A stretch of DNA of 25,640 nucleotides from NCBI GenBank assembly GCA_964579795.1, contig CAZOHM010000035.1, positions 1-25,640 of the forward strand, read 5' to 3'. Positions 1 through 7,560 of the stretch are shown here, in pieces. The first letter of the stretch is position 1; every line of letters begins with the position of its first letter. The notes below the pieces were generated by a model. The model saw only the letters and a list, made by a program, of their open reading frames with translations, searched no databases and had not been told where the DNA came from. This DNA comes from JAEYFP01 sp964579795. Its GTDB lineage: Bacteria; Bacillota; Clostridia; Lachnospirales; Lachnospiraceae. A program made the translations under genes and the position numbers.

Positions 1-22
1 GGTTCGAATCCCTCCGGGTGCG
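1..22 (+). tRNA. 3' end of a tRNA, possibly tRNA-Arg (partial)
   Basis: The window opens inside a T arm. The T-loop TTCGAAT is at 3-9, the 3' half of the T stem at 10-14, the 3' acceptor strand CGGGTGC at 15-21 and the discriminator G at 22. CCA is not encoded. The implied 5' acceptor strand is GCACCCG. Together with a G discriminator this resembles bacterial tRNA-Arg, but the anticodon lies outside the window, so the identity is an inference. Confidence 0.8.
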
Positions 23-90
23 GATGCATTTTTACAAAGACCAATGACAGCAGTAACTGATCACAGTAAAGAAAGGAAGTATGGTGTGAT

Positions 91-1314
91 ATGGCAGGAA
101 ATAGAGTAAAAGAGTTTATCGCAAAGCATTATCGATACTTTATTGTGGGGGGCCTATTTGTTATACTTGTTGTTGTGTTAATTATTTTTATGGTTAAAAA
201 TAAGGGAAAATCATCTAATGACGATACACAGGCTGCAACAACAATTACTGAAAGCAGTATTGAAGTACCAAAGGATAAATATGAGGTAAATGCTTATCCG
301 GCTGTTAATACACTGATGGAATCATATTTAAATGCTATGGCTGCGGGTGATGCTGATACGATGGCCTCACTGAGCAATACAATGTCTGATGAAGAAAAAA
401 TACGTGTGCAGGAACAGGCAAAATACTATCAAAGTTTCTCCAACTATCAGATTTATACGAAGAAGGGACCTGCTGAGAATTCATATTTTGTGTTTGCAAC
501 TTATGATATTTTATTTACGGGCACATCTACAGCGGCGCCCGCTATGAAATCTGTTTATGTCTGTACGAATGATACTGGTGCACTGTATGTGAATAAATCA
601 GAGGCTACTGAGGATGAAAAGGCATATTTTCAGGTGATGTCTGTACAGGATGATATTGTGAAACTCTGTGAGGATGTACAGCTGAATTACAATAAAACGT
701 TAGAGTCCGATGAGGCTCTTGCAACATTGGTGTCTACAATGAAGGATCAGATTAATCAGGCTGTAAAGGATGCTATGGCTGCAAAACAGCAGGCGGAGGC
801 AGAAGCAGCAGCTGCAGCAGAGGCAGAAGCACAGGCAGCGCAGGCGCAGGCAGCAGCAACGATTGTTAAAGCAATAGATGCTGTAAATATCCGTTCATCG
901 GCGAGCACTGATTCTGAAGTACTTGGTAAAGCAGCTATTGGTGATCAATATACAAGATACGAAGAAATGGAGAATGGCTGGAGTAAAATTGATTATAATG
1001 GTCAGGAAGCATATGTTAAGTCAGAGTATTTAGAGACCGTAGGTGGTGCTGCAGAAGGTGATACAGCGGCAGATGGCGCTGACGTAAATACAGAAGATGC
1101 AGGAGCTAGTAATGCTTCTACAACCACAGCAGCCGGCGGAAAGGTAACTGTCAAGGAAAACGTAAATATTCGTGAAACAGCAAGCGAAACAGGAAACAAG
1201 CTCGGTGTTGCATATCGCGGAGAACAGTTCGATCTTGTTGAAAATGCGAATGGCTGGTGCAAAATCAAGTATGAAGGAAAAGATGCATTTGTTAAAGCTG
1301 ATTTTGTAGAGTAG
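91..1314 (+). CDS. Membrane-anchored protein with two C-terminal SH3b domains
   Basis: 407 aa. A short basic cytoplasmic N-terminus is followed by one transmembrane helix (about residues 16-36), so most of the protein should be extracytoplasmic. Residues about 62-185 form a soluble domain that looks NTF2-like (a guess from pattern). Next comes an Ala/Glu/Gln-rich helical linker (about 230-257). Two bacterial SH3 (SH3b) repeats follow at about 257-316 and 350-407, each with the VNIR...S pattern and a GW.KI.Y.G...YV/FVK ending. A Ala/Thr/Gly/Asp-rich linker separates them. SH3b repeats commonly bind peptidoglycan peptides, so a role at the cell wall is likely; no catalytic domain is visible. 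The start at 91 follows AAAGGAAG at 70-77; the ATG at 81 runs into a stop after two codons. A strong terminator follows the gene. Confidence 0.85.
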   Translation: MAGNRVKEFIAKHYRYFIVGGLFVILVVVLIIFMVKNKGKSSNDDTQAATTITESSIEVPKDKYEVNAYPAVNTLMESYLNAMAAGDADTMASLSNTMSDEEKIRVQEQAKYYQSFSNYQIYTKKGPAENSYFVFATYDILFTGTSTAAPAMKSVYVCTNDTGALYVNKSEATEDEKAYFQVMSVQDDIVKLCEDVQLNYNKTLESDEALATLVSTMKDQINQAVKDAMAAKQQAEAEAAAAAEAEAQAAQAQAAATIVKAIDAVNIRSSASTDSEVLGKAAIGDQYTRYEEMENGWSKIDYNGQEAYVKSEYLETVGGAAEGDTAADGADVNTEDAGASNASTTTAAGGKVTVKENVNIRETASETGNKLGVAYRGEQFDLVENANGWCKIKYEGKDAFVKADFVE

Positions 1315-1349
1315 AGATTGATATATTTTAGAATTGTTATCGATTTAAG

Positions 1350-1391
1350 GAACAGAGTATGTAGTGACTGCACATGCTCTGTTCTTTCTTT
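1350..1391 (+). terminator. Rho-independent terminator after the SH3b gene
   Basis: A 13-bp stem (1350-1362 with 1372-1384, one G-U pair) and a 9-nt loop are followed by TTTCTTT. It ends the transcript of the SH3b gene and isolates it from the next one. Confidence 0.85.
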
Positions 1392-1484
1392 ATATTTCGT
1401 AATATTTTATTCTTTAAATGGAATACTAACAGCAGAAAACAGAAATTTATTAGTTCATAATAATAAGAAGGATGCGAAGATACT

Positions 1485-1916
1485 ATGACAAAATCAGAAC
1501 AGACAATATTACGTGCAGTACAGAAAAACGCACAAATGGCAATGGCTGCCATACATGCAATCGAGAATAAGGTGTATGATGACAATCTTGCAGTTGATTT
1601 AAATAAACAGGCTACCAAATACTCAGAAATTAAAAATCGAATGATAGAAAAACTCTATCAAGATAAATCGGAGCCATACCAGGAGCGGACTATGGAAAAG
1701 GCAATGCTTTGGAGTGGAATTCAAATGAATACAATGTTGAATACAAGCACAAGCCATGTTGCCGAATTAATGATTCAGGGAAGTAATCGAGGCATTACAC
1801 AGCTGTGTAAAACACTTAATCATAATGATATGGCTGGAAAATTTGCGGTGGAAGCGGCAAAAGAACTGATGGATTTTGAAGAAAAGAACATTACCAGAAT
1901 GAAGCAGTATTTATAA
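1485..1916 (+). CDS. Small helical protein of unknown function
   Basis: 143 aa, not recognised. It has no signal peptide or membrane segment. The sequence reads as nearly all alpha-helical, with repeated heptad-like spacing, several His/Glu/Met residues (for example around residues 24-27 and 85-95) and a mid-segment of small residues. The overall look recalls ferritin-like four-helix bundle proteins of clostridia, but I do not see the paired ExxH metal motifs that would prove it. The start at 1485 has AGAAGGA at 1466-1472, a rather long spacing of 12 nt. It sits alone between a terminator and the gdhA promoter and so appears to be a single-gene unit. Function is unknown. Confidence 0.75.
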   Translation: MTKSEQTILRAVQKNAQMAMAAIHAIENKVYDDNLAVDLNKQATKYSEIKNRMIEKLYQDKSEPYQERTMEKAMLWSGIQMNTMLNTSTSHVAELMIQGSNRGITQLCKTLNHNDMAGKFAVEAAKELMDFEEKNITRMKQYL

Positions 1917-1968
1917 TTAATCCCAAAAAATTGCAAAATAAATTTTATGAATAAAAATAAAATAAAGC

Positions 1969-1997
1969 TTGTTAATTAGTGCCGACAGTAATATAAT
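1969..1997 (+). promoter_or_regulatory. Sigma-A promoter of gdhA
   Basis: TTGTTA at 1969-1974, a 17-nt spacer and a perfect TATAAT at 1992-1997. The transcript should start near 2004, giving a leader of about 75 nt before gdhA. Confidence 0.8.
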
Positions 1998-2003
1998 CTT
2001 TTT

Positions 2004-2055
2004 TAGACAATGGCGTCTACAGGCATAGGGTTACTATGCCTATTGGCGTTTTTTT
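2004..2055 (+). promoter_or_regulatory. Structured gdhA leader, possible attenuator
   Basis: Directly at the predicted start of the transcript lies a small hairpin, TAGAC (2004-2008) with GTCTA (2015-2019). A perfect 8-bp hairpin AGGCATAG/CTATGCCT (2021-2028 with 2034-2041, loop GGTTA) follows, then GCG and seven T (2049-2055). CAAT at 2008-2011 can instead pair with ATTG at 2042-2045, extending the second hairpin and competing with the first. The T run 18 nt before gdhA, downstream of the promoter, suggests premature termination. I do not recognise a known riboswitch. Confidence 0.4.
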
Positions 2056-2079
2056 ATTATCAAATAAGGAGGATTTAAG

Positions 2080-3414
2080 ATGTCATACGTTGACGAAGTG
2101 TATCAGCTGGTGGTTGACAAGAACCCGGCACAACCTGAATTCCATCAGGCAGTAAAAGAAGTATTGGAATCATTAAGAAAAGTAATTGAAAAGAATGAGG
2201 ATGCATATAGAAAGAATGCATTACTTGAGAGAATTGTAACACCTGAGAGACAGCTGCTTTTTAGAGTTCCATGGGTAGATGACAAAGGACAGGTTCAGGT
2301 AAACAACGGTTTTCGTGTACAGTTCAACAGTGCAATCGGACCATATAAGGGAGGTCTCAGACTTCATCCTTCAGTAAACCTTGGTATTATTAAATTTCTT
2401 GGATTTGAGCAGATTTTCAAAAACTCATTAACAGGTCTTCCTATTGGTGGTGGTAAAGGTGGTTCTGACTTTGACCCAAAGGGAAAATCGGATAGAGAAG
2501 TTATGGCATTCTGCCAGAGCTTTATGACAGAGCTTTGCAAGTATATCGGAGCAGATACAGATGTTCCTGCTGGTGATATCGGAACAGGCGCAAGAGAAAT
2601 CGGCTTCCTGTTTGGACAGTACAAGAGAATTCGCGGTCTTTATGAAGGTGTTCTGACTGGAAAGGGTCTTTCCTATGGCGGATCACTTGCAAGAACAGAG
2701 GCAACAGGTTATGGTCTTCTTTATTTAACAGAAGAAATGATGAAATGCAACGGCTCTGATATTAAAGGCAAGACAATTGCTGTATCTGGTTCCGGAAATG
2801 TTGCTATTTATGCTATTCAGAAGGCACAGCAGCTTGGTGGAAAGCCTGTAACATGTTCAGATTCTACTGGCTGGATTTATGATCCAGAAGGTATTGATGT
2901 TGCATTATTGAAAGAAGTAAAGGAAGTTAATCGTGCAAGATTAACAGAATACGCAGCAAAAAGACCTAGTGCACAGTATCATGAGGGCAAAGGTGTATGG
3001 ACAATTAAAGTTGATGTTGCACTTCCTTGTGCTACACAGAATGAACTTAACATTGAAGACGCTAAGACATTGGTAGCAAACGGTGTAATCGCTGTTTGCG
3101 AGGGTGCTAATATGCCTACAACATTGGAAGCAACTGAATATCTCCAGAAGAATGGTGTTTGGTTTGTACCTGGAAAAGCTGCAAATGCAGGTGGTGTTGC
3201 AACAAGTGCTCTTGAAATGAGCCAAAACTCAGAAAGACTTAGCTGGACATTTGAAGAGGTTGACTCTAAGCTTAAGAATATTATGGTTAATATTTTCCAT
3301 AATCTTGACAACGCTGCAAAAGAATACGGAATGGAAGGCAACTATGTTGCCGGAGCTAATATAGCTGGCTTCCTGAAGGTTGCTGAAGCTATGACATCAC
3401 AGGGTATCGTATAA
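2080..3414 (+). CDS. gdhA: NADP-type glutamate dehydrogenase
   Basis: 444 aa, the normal length of the hexameric bacterial enzyme. It interconverts 2-oxoglutarate plus ammonia and glutamate in the cytosol, mainly for ammonia assimilation. The substrate-binding lysines are K90 (PYKGGLR), K114 and K126 (GGGKGGSDFDP), and the catalytic aspartate is D166 (VPAGDIG). The Rossmann motif GSGNVA is at 237-242. The second strand of that fold ends in CSDSTG (S260-D261-S262), which matches the NADPH-using E. coli enzyme rather than clostridial NAD-dependent GDH, so NADPH use is likely (inference). TAAGGAGG at 2065-2072 with 7-nt spacing fixes the start. It is monocistronic, with its own promoter, a structured leader and a strong terminator after it. 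Confidence 0.97.
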   Translation: MSYVDEVYQLVVDKNPAQPEFHQAVKEVLESLRKVIEKNEDAYRKNALLERIVTPERQLLFRVPWVDDKGQVQVNNGFRVQFNSAIGPYKGGLRLHPSVNLGIIKFLGFEQIFKNSLTGLPIGGGKGGSDFDPKGKSDREVMAFCQSFMTELCKYIGADTDVPAGDIGTGAREIGFLFGQYKRIRGLYEGVLTGKGLSYGGSLARTEATGYGLLYLTEEMMKCNGSDIKGKTIAVSGSGNVAIYAIQKAQQLGGKPVTCSDSTGWIYDPEGIDVALLKEVKEVNRARLTEYAAKRPSAQYHEGKGVWTIKVDVALPCATQNELNIEDAKTLVANGVIAVCEGANMPTTLEATEYLQKNGVWFVPGKAANAGGVATSALEMSQNSERLSWTFEEVDSKLKNIMVNIFHNLDNAAKEYGMEGNYVAGANIAGFLKVAEAMTSQGIV

Positions 3415-3422
3415 AAACTGTG

Positions 3423-3460
3423 AGAACCCCTAGACATCAATGTTTAGGGGTTCTTTTTTT
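3423..3460 (+). terminator. Rho-independent terminator after gdhA
   Basis: A 14-bp stem (3423-3436 with 3441-3454, one G-U pair) with a 4-nt TCAA loop, followed by a run of seven T. This is one of the strongest terminators in the window. Confidence 0.92.
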
Positions 3461-3479
3461 GTTAAAAGATTTTATAGAC

Positions 3480-3720
3480 CGAGATAGAATGAGTTTAATA
3501 GACATCATGATAGACAAGACGGAGGTTCGTTTCTCGCCGCATCACTTGCCTACATAGATAGGAACAAGTGTATATAAATAAGCCACTTTTGTTTTAGCAG
3601 GACGAGTGACGTATTCTATGAGGTGAACGCAAGTCAAAATTCGTCCTTGAGAACCTAACGAGTAGGTTATTTGAAAATTACGAGGATATTCACTTTCGGT
3701 GAGTGAAAATTATTTCTAAT
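3480..3720 (+). ncRNA. Candidate structured RNA in a 414-nt gene-free region
   Basis: No credible gene lies between gdhA and 3829. The stretch contains at least four helices. CACTTG-CCTA pairs with TAGG-AA-CAAGTG (3543-3552 with 3559-3570). GGACGA pairs with TCGTCC (3600-3605 with 3641-3646) and encloses TGAC/GTCA (3607-3610 with 3633-3636). AACCTA pairs with TAGGTT (3652-3657 with 3663-3668). TTCACT pairs with AGTGAA (3689-3694 with 3702-3707). AGGTTC (3523-3528) could also pair at long range with GAACCT (3651-3656), competing with the third helix. ACGAG recurs at 3602, 3658 and 3680. I cannot assign a known family; 6S RNA and the raiA motif are worth testing. Strand and ends are uncertain. 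Confidence 0.35.
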
Positions 3721-3744
3721 TTTATGAATCCAATTGTCCGATAT
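3717..3744 (+). promoter_or_regulatory. Possible sigma-28 (SigD/FliA)-type promoter
   Basis: TAAT at 3717-3720, a 16-nt spacer and TCCGATAT at 3737-3744 resemble the firmicute sigma-28 pattern (TAAA, about 15 nt, GCCGATAT). A second -10-like element, ACCGATAA at 3783-3790, has no good -35. No convincing sigma-A promoter was seen before the next gene. Weak evidence. Confidence 0.25.
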
Positions 3745-3828
3745 ATTTAATGAAAAACGGATATTTGCGAAGATATTATGGAACCGATAATAATTTGAAT
3801 AAGCTTATTTCTCATGGAGGAGAATACA

Positions 3829-4470
3829 ATGGGTATTGACATAGACAGGACAACAGGGCGGGCAGATTATTATACTGCATTTGGCCAGACAAATAGTAAC
3901 ACAAAACAGAAACAGACAGTGAGTAAAGATGTAGCGCCAAAGGAAAAAAGAGACAATCAGGTAAATGGGGCAATATTGACAATATCAGCCGGAGGAATGT
4001 CAAAATTACAAGATCCGGGGTTGCAGGCAAAAGAGATTGAAGAAAGTGTAATGGCTGCTGAGGAGCAGGAAAAGAATTATTCAGACAAAGAGGACGCAGA
4101 CAATTCTTTATTTGAATCGATGATGGAACAGTTAGAAGCTTCTAAAGAGGAAAAAGAAGGGTTTAAGGATATTGCAAAGCTGCTTGAAATTGCAAGAAGA
4201 ATTGCCAGAGGGGATCGTGTACCACCGAAGGATGAGAAGAAACTAATGGAATATAATATTAATCTATATCAGATGGCAAAATCAGCAGCTACTCTGCATG
4301 CAAATATGAAACATAAGAAACACAAATCCATGTTTGATGATGAGAAAAAGGCAGATATGAGAGAAAAACTGGATGCCTTAAAGGATTCTTCCGCTTCACA
4401 AACAGATGCGTCTCTGGAAGATGAAATGACGGGCGAAGAACAAACCGATACACAGGCTGAATCAGAATAA
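3829..4470 (+). CDS. Hydrophilic protein of unknown function
   Basis: 213 aa from this start. GGAGG at 3816-3820 lies 8 nt upstream; an in-frame ATG at 3814 overlaps that site and is unlikely. The protein is very charged, Lys/Glu-rich and has no signal peptide, membrane segment or cysteine. The first 85 residues look disordered and Gln/Asn/Thr-rich. The central part is helical and contains the most distinctive stretch, an IARRIARGDRVPP motif followed by DEKKLMEYN and LYQMAK. The last 35 residues are an acidic Ser/Thr/Asp/Glu tail. I recognise the central motif only as typical of Lachnospiraceae proteins of unknown role. The possible sigma-28 promoter upstream would hint at motility-linked expression, but this is speculative. 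A terminator follows, so it is a single-gene unit. Confidence 0.75.
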   Translation: MGIDIDRTTGRADYYTAFGQTNSNTKQKQTVSKDVAPKEKRDNQVNGAILTISAGGMSKLQDPGLQAKEIEESVMAAEEQEKNYSDKEDADNSLFESMMEQLEASKEEKEGFKDIAKLLEIARRIARGDRVPPKDEKKLMEYNINLYQMAKSAATLHANMKHKKHKSMFDDEKKADMREKLDALKDSSASQTDASLEDEMTGEEQTDTQAESE

Positions 4471-4559
4471 GTATCTGAAATAACAGATCAGATCAGCAAA
4501 GAACAGAAATGAAATGTATAGAACAGATATAACATGAATTTATATAGTATTAGACAAAC

Positions 4560-4597
4560 CAGATGCGACAGCTGTTGCATCTGATTTTATTTCTTTT
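4560..4597 (+). terminator. Rho-independent terminator after the 3829 gene
   Basis: CAGATGCGAC pairs with GTTGCATCTG (4560-4569 with 4574-4583, one G-U pair) around an AGCT loop, followed by the T-rich tail ATTTTATTTCTTTT. Confidence 0.8.
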
Positions 4598-4622
4598 CTA
4601 ACATGCACAAATATTGTATACT
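4594..4622 (+). promoter_or_regulatory. Probable promoter of rluF-ligA
   Basis: TATACT at 4617-4622 is a good -10. The -35 at 17-nt spacing (TTTTCT, 4594-4599) is weak and overlaps the tail of the preceding terminator. Transcription would start near 4629, so starts upstream of that point are not usable for the next gene. Confidence 0.45.
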
Positions 4623-4667
4623 GTTTTTAGAATGTCTGATAAAGAAGATTATGATGAGGAAAAAGTT

Positions 4668-5432
4668 ATGAGAGAGTGTGACGAGATACGTATTAATAAA
4701 TATCTTGCTATGTCAGGCGTCTGCTCAAGAAGGGAAGCGGATCGTCTTGTACAGGCAAAAGAAGTATATGTGGATGGAAAACTTGCAGAGAACGGAACAA
4801 AAGTTGTGATTGGAATGCCGGTGACTGTATCCGGAAGGCCTGTTATAAACAACCAGAGGAAAATCTATCTTGCATTTCATAAGCCGAGAGGAATTGTGTG
4901 CACCAGTGAAACGCGTGAGAAGAATAATTTGATAGATTATTTACATTATCCGGAGAGAATCACTTATTGTGGACGATTGGACAAAGAGTCTGAAGGATTA
5001 CTGATATTAACAAATGACGGAGAATTGATTAATGACACGATGCGGGCAGCAAATTACCATGAGAAGGAGTACATTGTTTTACTAGATAAAGCAGTCACAC
5101 GACAGTTTTTACAAAAGATGAGTACGGGTGTTAGACTTGAGGAATTATCAGTTACAACAAGACCTTGCAAGGTAGAGCAGACAGGAGAGTGTGAGTTTAG
5201 GATTATACTGACACAAGGGCTGAACAGGCAGATTAGACGAATGTGTGAATGCCTTGGATATAAAGTGGAAAGACTTAAGCGTGTACGAGTCATGAATGTC
5301 AGACTTGGTAATTTAAAATGTGGTAAATATAGAGAACTGACTGCACAGGAGCTGAGCGAGATGAAGGCTGCAGTTGAAAATAGTAAATCTACAGAAATGG
5401 CAGGGGAAATAAATGACAAGAGAAGCATATAG
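4668..5432 (+). CDS. rluF: rRNA pseudouridine synthase, RluF-like
   Basis: 254 aa from 4668, the start that has GAGGA at 4655-4659 and places the S4 domain (IRINKYLAMSGVCSRREAD, residues 7-25) at the N-terminus as in the family. In-frame TTG at 4614 and ATG at 4632 lack a binding site and lie at or next to the promoter. The catalytic motif is GRLDKESEGLL with Asp105; the RQIRRM signature follows near residue 192. The RAANYHEKEY segment and the GLNRQIRRMCE block read more like RluF (23S rRNA U2604 in E. coli) than RluB or RsuA; the exact target base is inferred. The gene overlaps the start of ligA by 20 nt, implying translational coupling. Confidence 0.9.
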   Translation: MRECDEIRINKYLAMSGVCSRREADRLVQAKEVYVDGKLAENGTKVVIGMPVTVSGRPVINNQRKIYLAFHKPRGIVCTSETREKNNLIDYLHYPERITYCGRLDKESEGLLILTNDGELINDTMRAANYHEKEYIVLLDKAVTRQFLQKMSTGVRLEELSVTTRPCKVEQTGECEFRIILTQGLNRQIRRMCECLGYKVERLKRVRVMNVRLGNLKCGKYRELTAQELSEMKAAVENSKSTEMAGEINDKRSI

Positions 5433-7437
5433 ACAGCTTGCAGATACTATCAATTATCATATGGACAGGTATTACAATCAAGATAGTCCGGAGATTTCAG
5501 ATTTTGAATATGACCAGTTAATGCAGCAGCTGAAAACTGAAGAAAAGATGCATCCGGAGTGGGTGACAAAAGGTTCTCCATCACAGGTAATTGGTGGAAC
5601 AGTAAAACGTGAAGCGGGAATCAAAGTGACACATAATGTTCCGATGCTTTCCATAGAGGATGTTTTTACAAAAGAGGATGTTGTCAATTGGGTAAATAAA
5701 GTTCAACAGATTCATCTCGCGTGTAGGTTTTCTGTTGAGACAAAGATAGACGGTCTGAGCATGACACTGCGCTATAAAAAAAATGCCAAAACAGATTTAC
5801 TTGAGCTGCAGCTTGCTGAAACAAGAGGAGACGGACGAATTGGTGAAGATGTTACAGTTAACGCACTGGTTATTCCTGATGTGAAAAGAACACTTTCTTT
5901 ACCGACGGATTATCTGGAACTGCGTGGTGAGGTGTATATGACACATGCTGAGTTCGAAAGGTTTAATCTGGAGCAGGAACAGCTTGGCAAAAAGATTGCA
6001 GCAAATCCACGTAATCTTGCGGCAGGAACCTTGCGACAGTTGGATGCGTCCATTACAAAAAAACGTGGACTTGCAATGTTTGTGTTTAATGTGCAGGAGG
6101 GCAGTGCGAAACTTCAGGATGAGCACAGCCAGGGTCTGGATATGCTCCAAGATGCAGGAGTACCGGTTGTTTTTCACAAAGTTTGTACAACTGCAGATGA
6201 GGTCCTTGCTGTAATAGATGAAATAGGAAATATGAGAAATGAGCTTTCTTACGATATTGACGGAGTTGTTGTAAAGATTGACCACACTGCATGGAGAAAC
6301 GAATTTCAGTCCGGAAGTAAATATTCCAGCGGGCATATTGCATATAAATTTCCACCCGAAGAGCGGATAATCGAGATGGATGAAATACTTGTGGATGTAG
6401 GAAGAACCGGAAAGCTTACATTTACAGGATGTTTTCATGATCCTGAGACAGGAAAGCCTGCACGACTTTGTGGTACGAGTGTATCTCGTGCAACACTGCA
6501 TAATCAAGATTATATCAAAGATATGAAAATTGGGATTGGCGGAAAATACAGATTGTTCAAAAGCGGTGAAATCATTCCAAAACTGAATGGATGTGTAGAG
6601 GAACCGGCAATGGTTTTTATTGCGCCATCTATATGTCCGGTATGCGGACAAAATCTGATTAGAGAAGAGGATACAGCTGATATCAGGTGTATAAATCCAT
6701 CCTGTCCAGCGCAGGTAAAGAGAACAATTGCATATTTTACCTCACGCGATGCCATGAATATTATGGGTCTTGGAGATACATTGGTTGAAGCACTTGCTGA
6801 CGCAGGATATTTAAAATCCTATGCCGATATATATACACTTTATCAATTTCGAGAGGAATTGATTGAAAAGGGATTGATTGGGAAAGAAAAAAATACAGAT
6901 AAACTGCTTACCCAAATCGAAAAATCCAAAGAAAATGATCCGGTCAGACTTTTGACAGGTCTGGCAATCAGAAATGTTGGAAAATCAACAGCAAGAGAAT
7001 TATTAAAGCATTATAGCAGCGTATTAGAGCTGCTTCATACGTCTGAAGAGGAACTTACGAGTATTTCAGATATAGGAGAAACAACAGCACATGATATTTA
7101 CAGCTTTTTTCATACTGATTCGAACATTGTTTTGATTAATCGTCTACAAAGTTATGGTGTAAATATGCTAGTTGTTAAGAATGAAGATGAGTCGGATAAG
7201 CTTGCAGGAATGACTATTGTAATTACAGGAACATTGGATACCTATGGAAGAAAAGAAATGGAAGAGCTAATTGCTGCAAACGGGGGTAAAGCTTCAAACA
7301 GTGTATCAAAGAAGACGTCACTCTTGATTGCAGGTCAAGCAGCGGGGTCAAAGCTTACAAAAGCACAGGAGCTTGGAGTGAAAGTGGTTAGTGAAGCGGA
7401 ATTTATCGAGCATTATCTGGAAAGTAATGATAAATGA
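5413..7437 (+). CDS. ligA: NAD-dependent DNA ligase
   Basis: 674 aa, full length. It seals nicks in DNA at replication and repair using NAD+. Domains in order are an N-terminal NMN-binding Ia region, the nucleotidyltransferase with adenylated Lys111 (ETKIDGL) and TRGDG at 138-142, an OB fold, and a zinc finger with Cys408, 411, 426 and 431. Helix-hairpin-helix repeats follow at about 440-590, and a BRCT domain at about 600-674. The pattern SPSQVIGG (residues 55-62) and the RIGEDV after TRGDG differ from the commonest LigA wording, so this is a somewhat divergent member and may be one of two ligases in the genome (inference). The start is supported by AGGGG at 5402-5406 inside rluF, with which it overlaps by 20 nt. 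Confidence 0.95.
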   Translation: MTREAYRQLADTINYHMDRYYNQDSPEISDFEYDQLMQQLKTEEKMHPEWVTKGSPSQVIGGTVKREAGIKVTHNVPMLSIEDVFTKEDVVNWVNKVQQIHLACRFSVETKIDGLSMTLRYKKNAKTDLLELQLAETRGDGRIGEDVTVNALVIPDVKRTLSLPTDYLELRGEVYMTHAEFERFNLEQEQLGKKIAANPRNLAAGTLRQLDASITKKRGLAMFVFNVQEGSAKLQDEHSQGLDMLQDAGVPVVFHKVCTTADEVLAVIDEIGNMRNELSYDIDGVVVKIDHTAWRNEFQSGSKYSSGHIAYKFPPEERIIEMDEILVDVGRTGKLTFTGCFHDPETGKPARLCGTSVSRATLHNQDYIKDMKIGIGGKYRLFKSGEIIPKLNGCVEEPAMVFIAPSICPVCGQNLIREEDTADIRCINPSCPAQVKRTIAYFTSRDAMNIMGLGDTLVEALADAGYLKSYADIYTLYQFREELIEKGLIGKEKNTDKLLTQIEKSKENDPVRLLTGLAIRNVGKSTARELLKHYSSVLELLHTSEEELTSISDIGETTAHDIYSFFHTDSNIVLINRLQSYGVNMLVVKNEDESDKLAGMTIVITGTLDTYGRKEMEELIAANGGKASNSVSKKTSLLIAGQAAGSKLTKAQELGVKVVSEAEFIEHYLESNDK

Positions 7438-7465
7438 TTGCGATATAGAAAAATGGTAAGAAATA

Positions 7466-7494
7466 GAGACAAACGGGAATAATTGTATTATAAT
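7466..7494 (+). promoter_or_regulatory. Sigma-A promoter of metA
   Basis: GAGACA at 7466-7471, a 17-nt spacer and a perfect TATAAT at 7489-7494. The leader to metA is only about 60 nt, too short for an S-box or T-box, and none is visible. Confidence 0.7.
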
Positions 7495-7560
7495 TTAGTA
7501 AAACAGGTCGTTAATAATACAGATGACTTGGTTTGAATAAAAAGAAAAGCAGGGACAAAT

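Noticed and set aside
780..870. Repetitive GCA/GAG-rich DNA that looks like a tandem repeat
   Set aside because: It encodes an Ala/Glu/Gln-rich helical linker in the SH3b protein; low-complexity coding sequence, not a DNA repeat element.
5899..6651. 250-codon open frame on the minus strand
   Set aside because: Lies wholly inside ligA, has no binding site, and has Cys/Tyr/Ser/His-rich composition typical of an antisense shadow.
7495..7560. S-adenosylmethionine riboswitch expected before metA
   Set aside because: The leader is about 60 nt and shows none of the SAM-I helices or a terminator.
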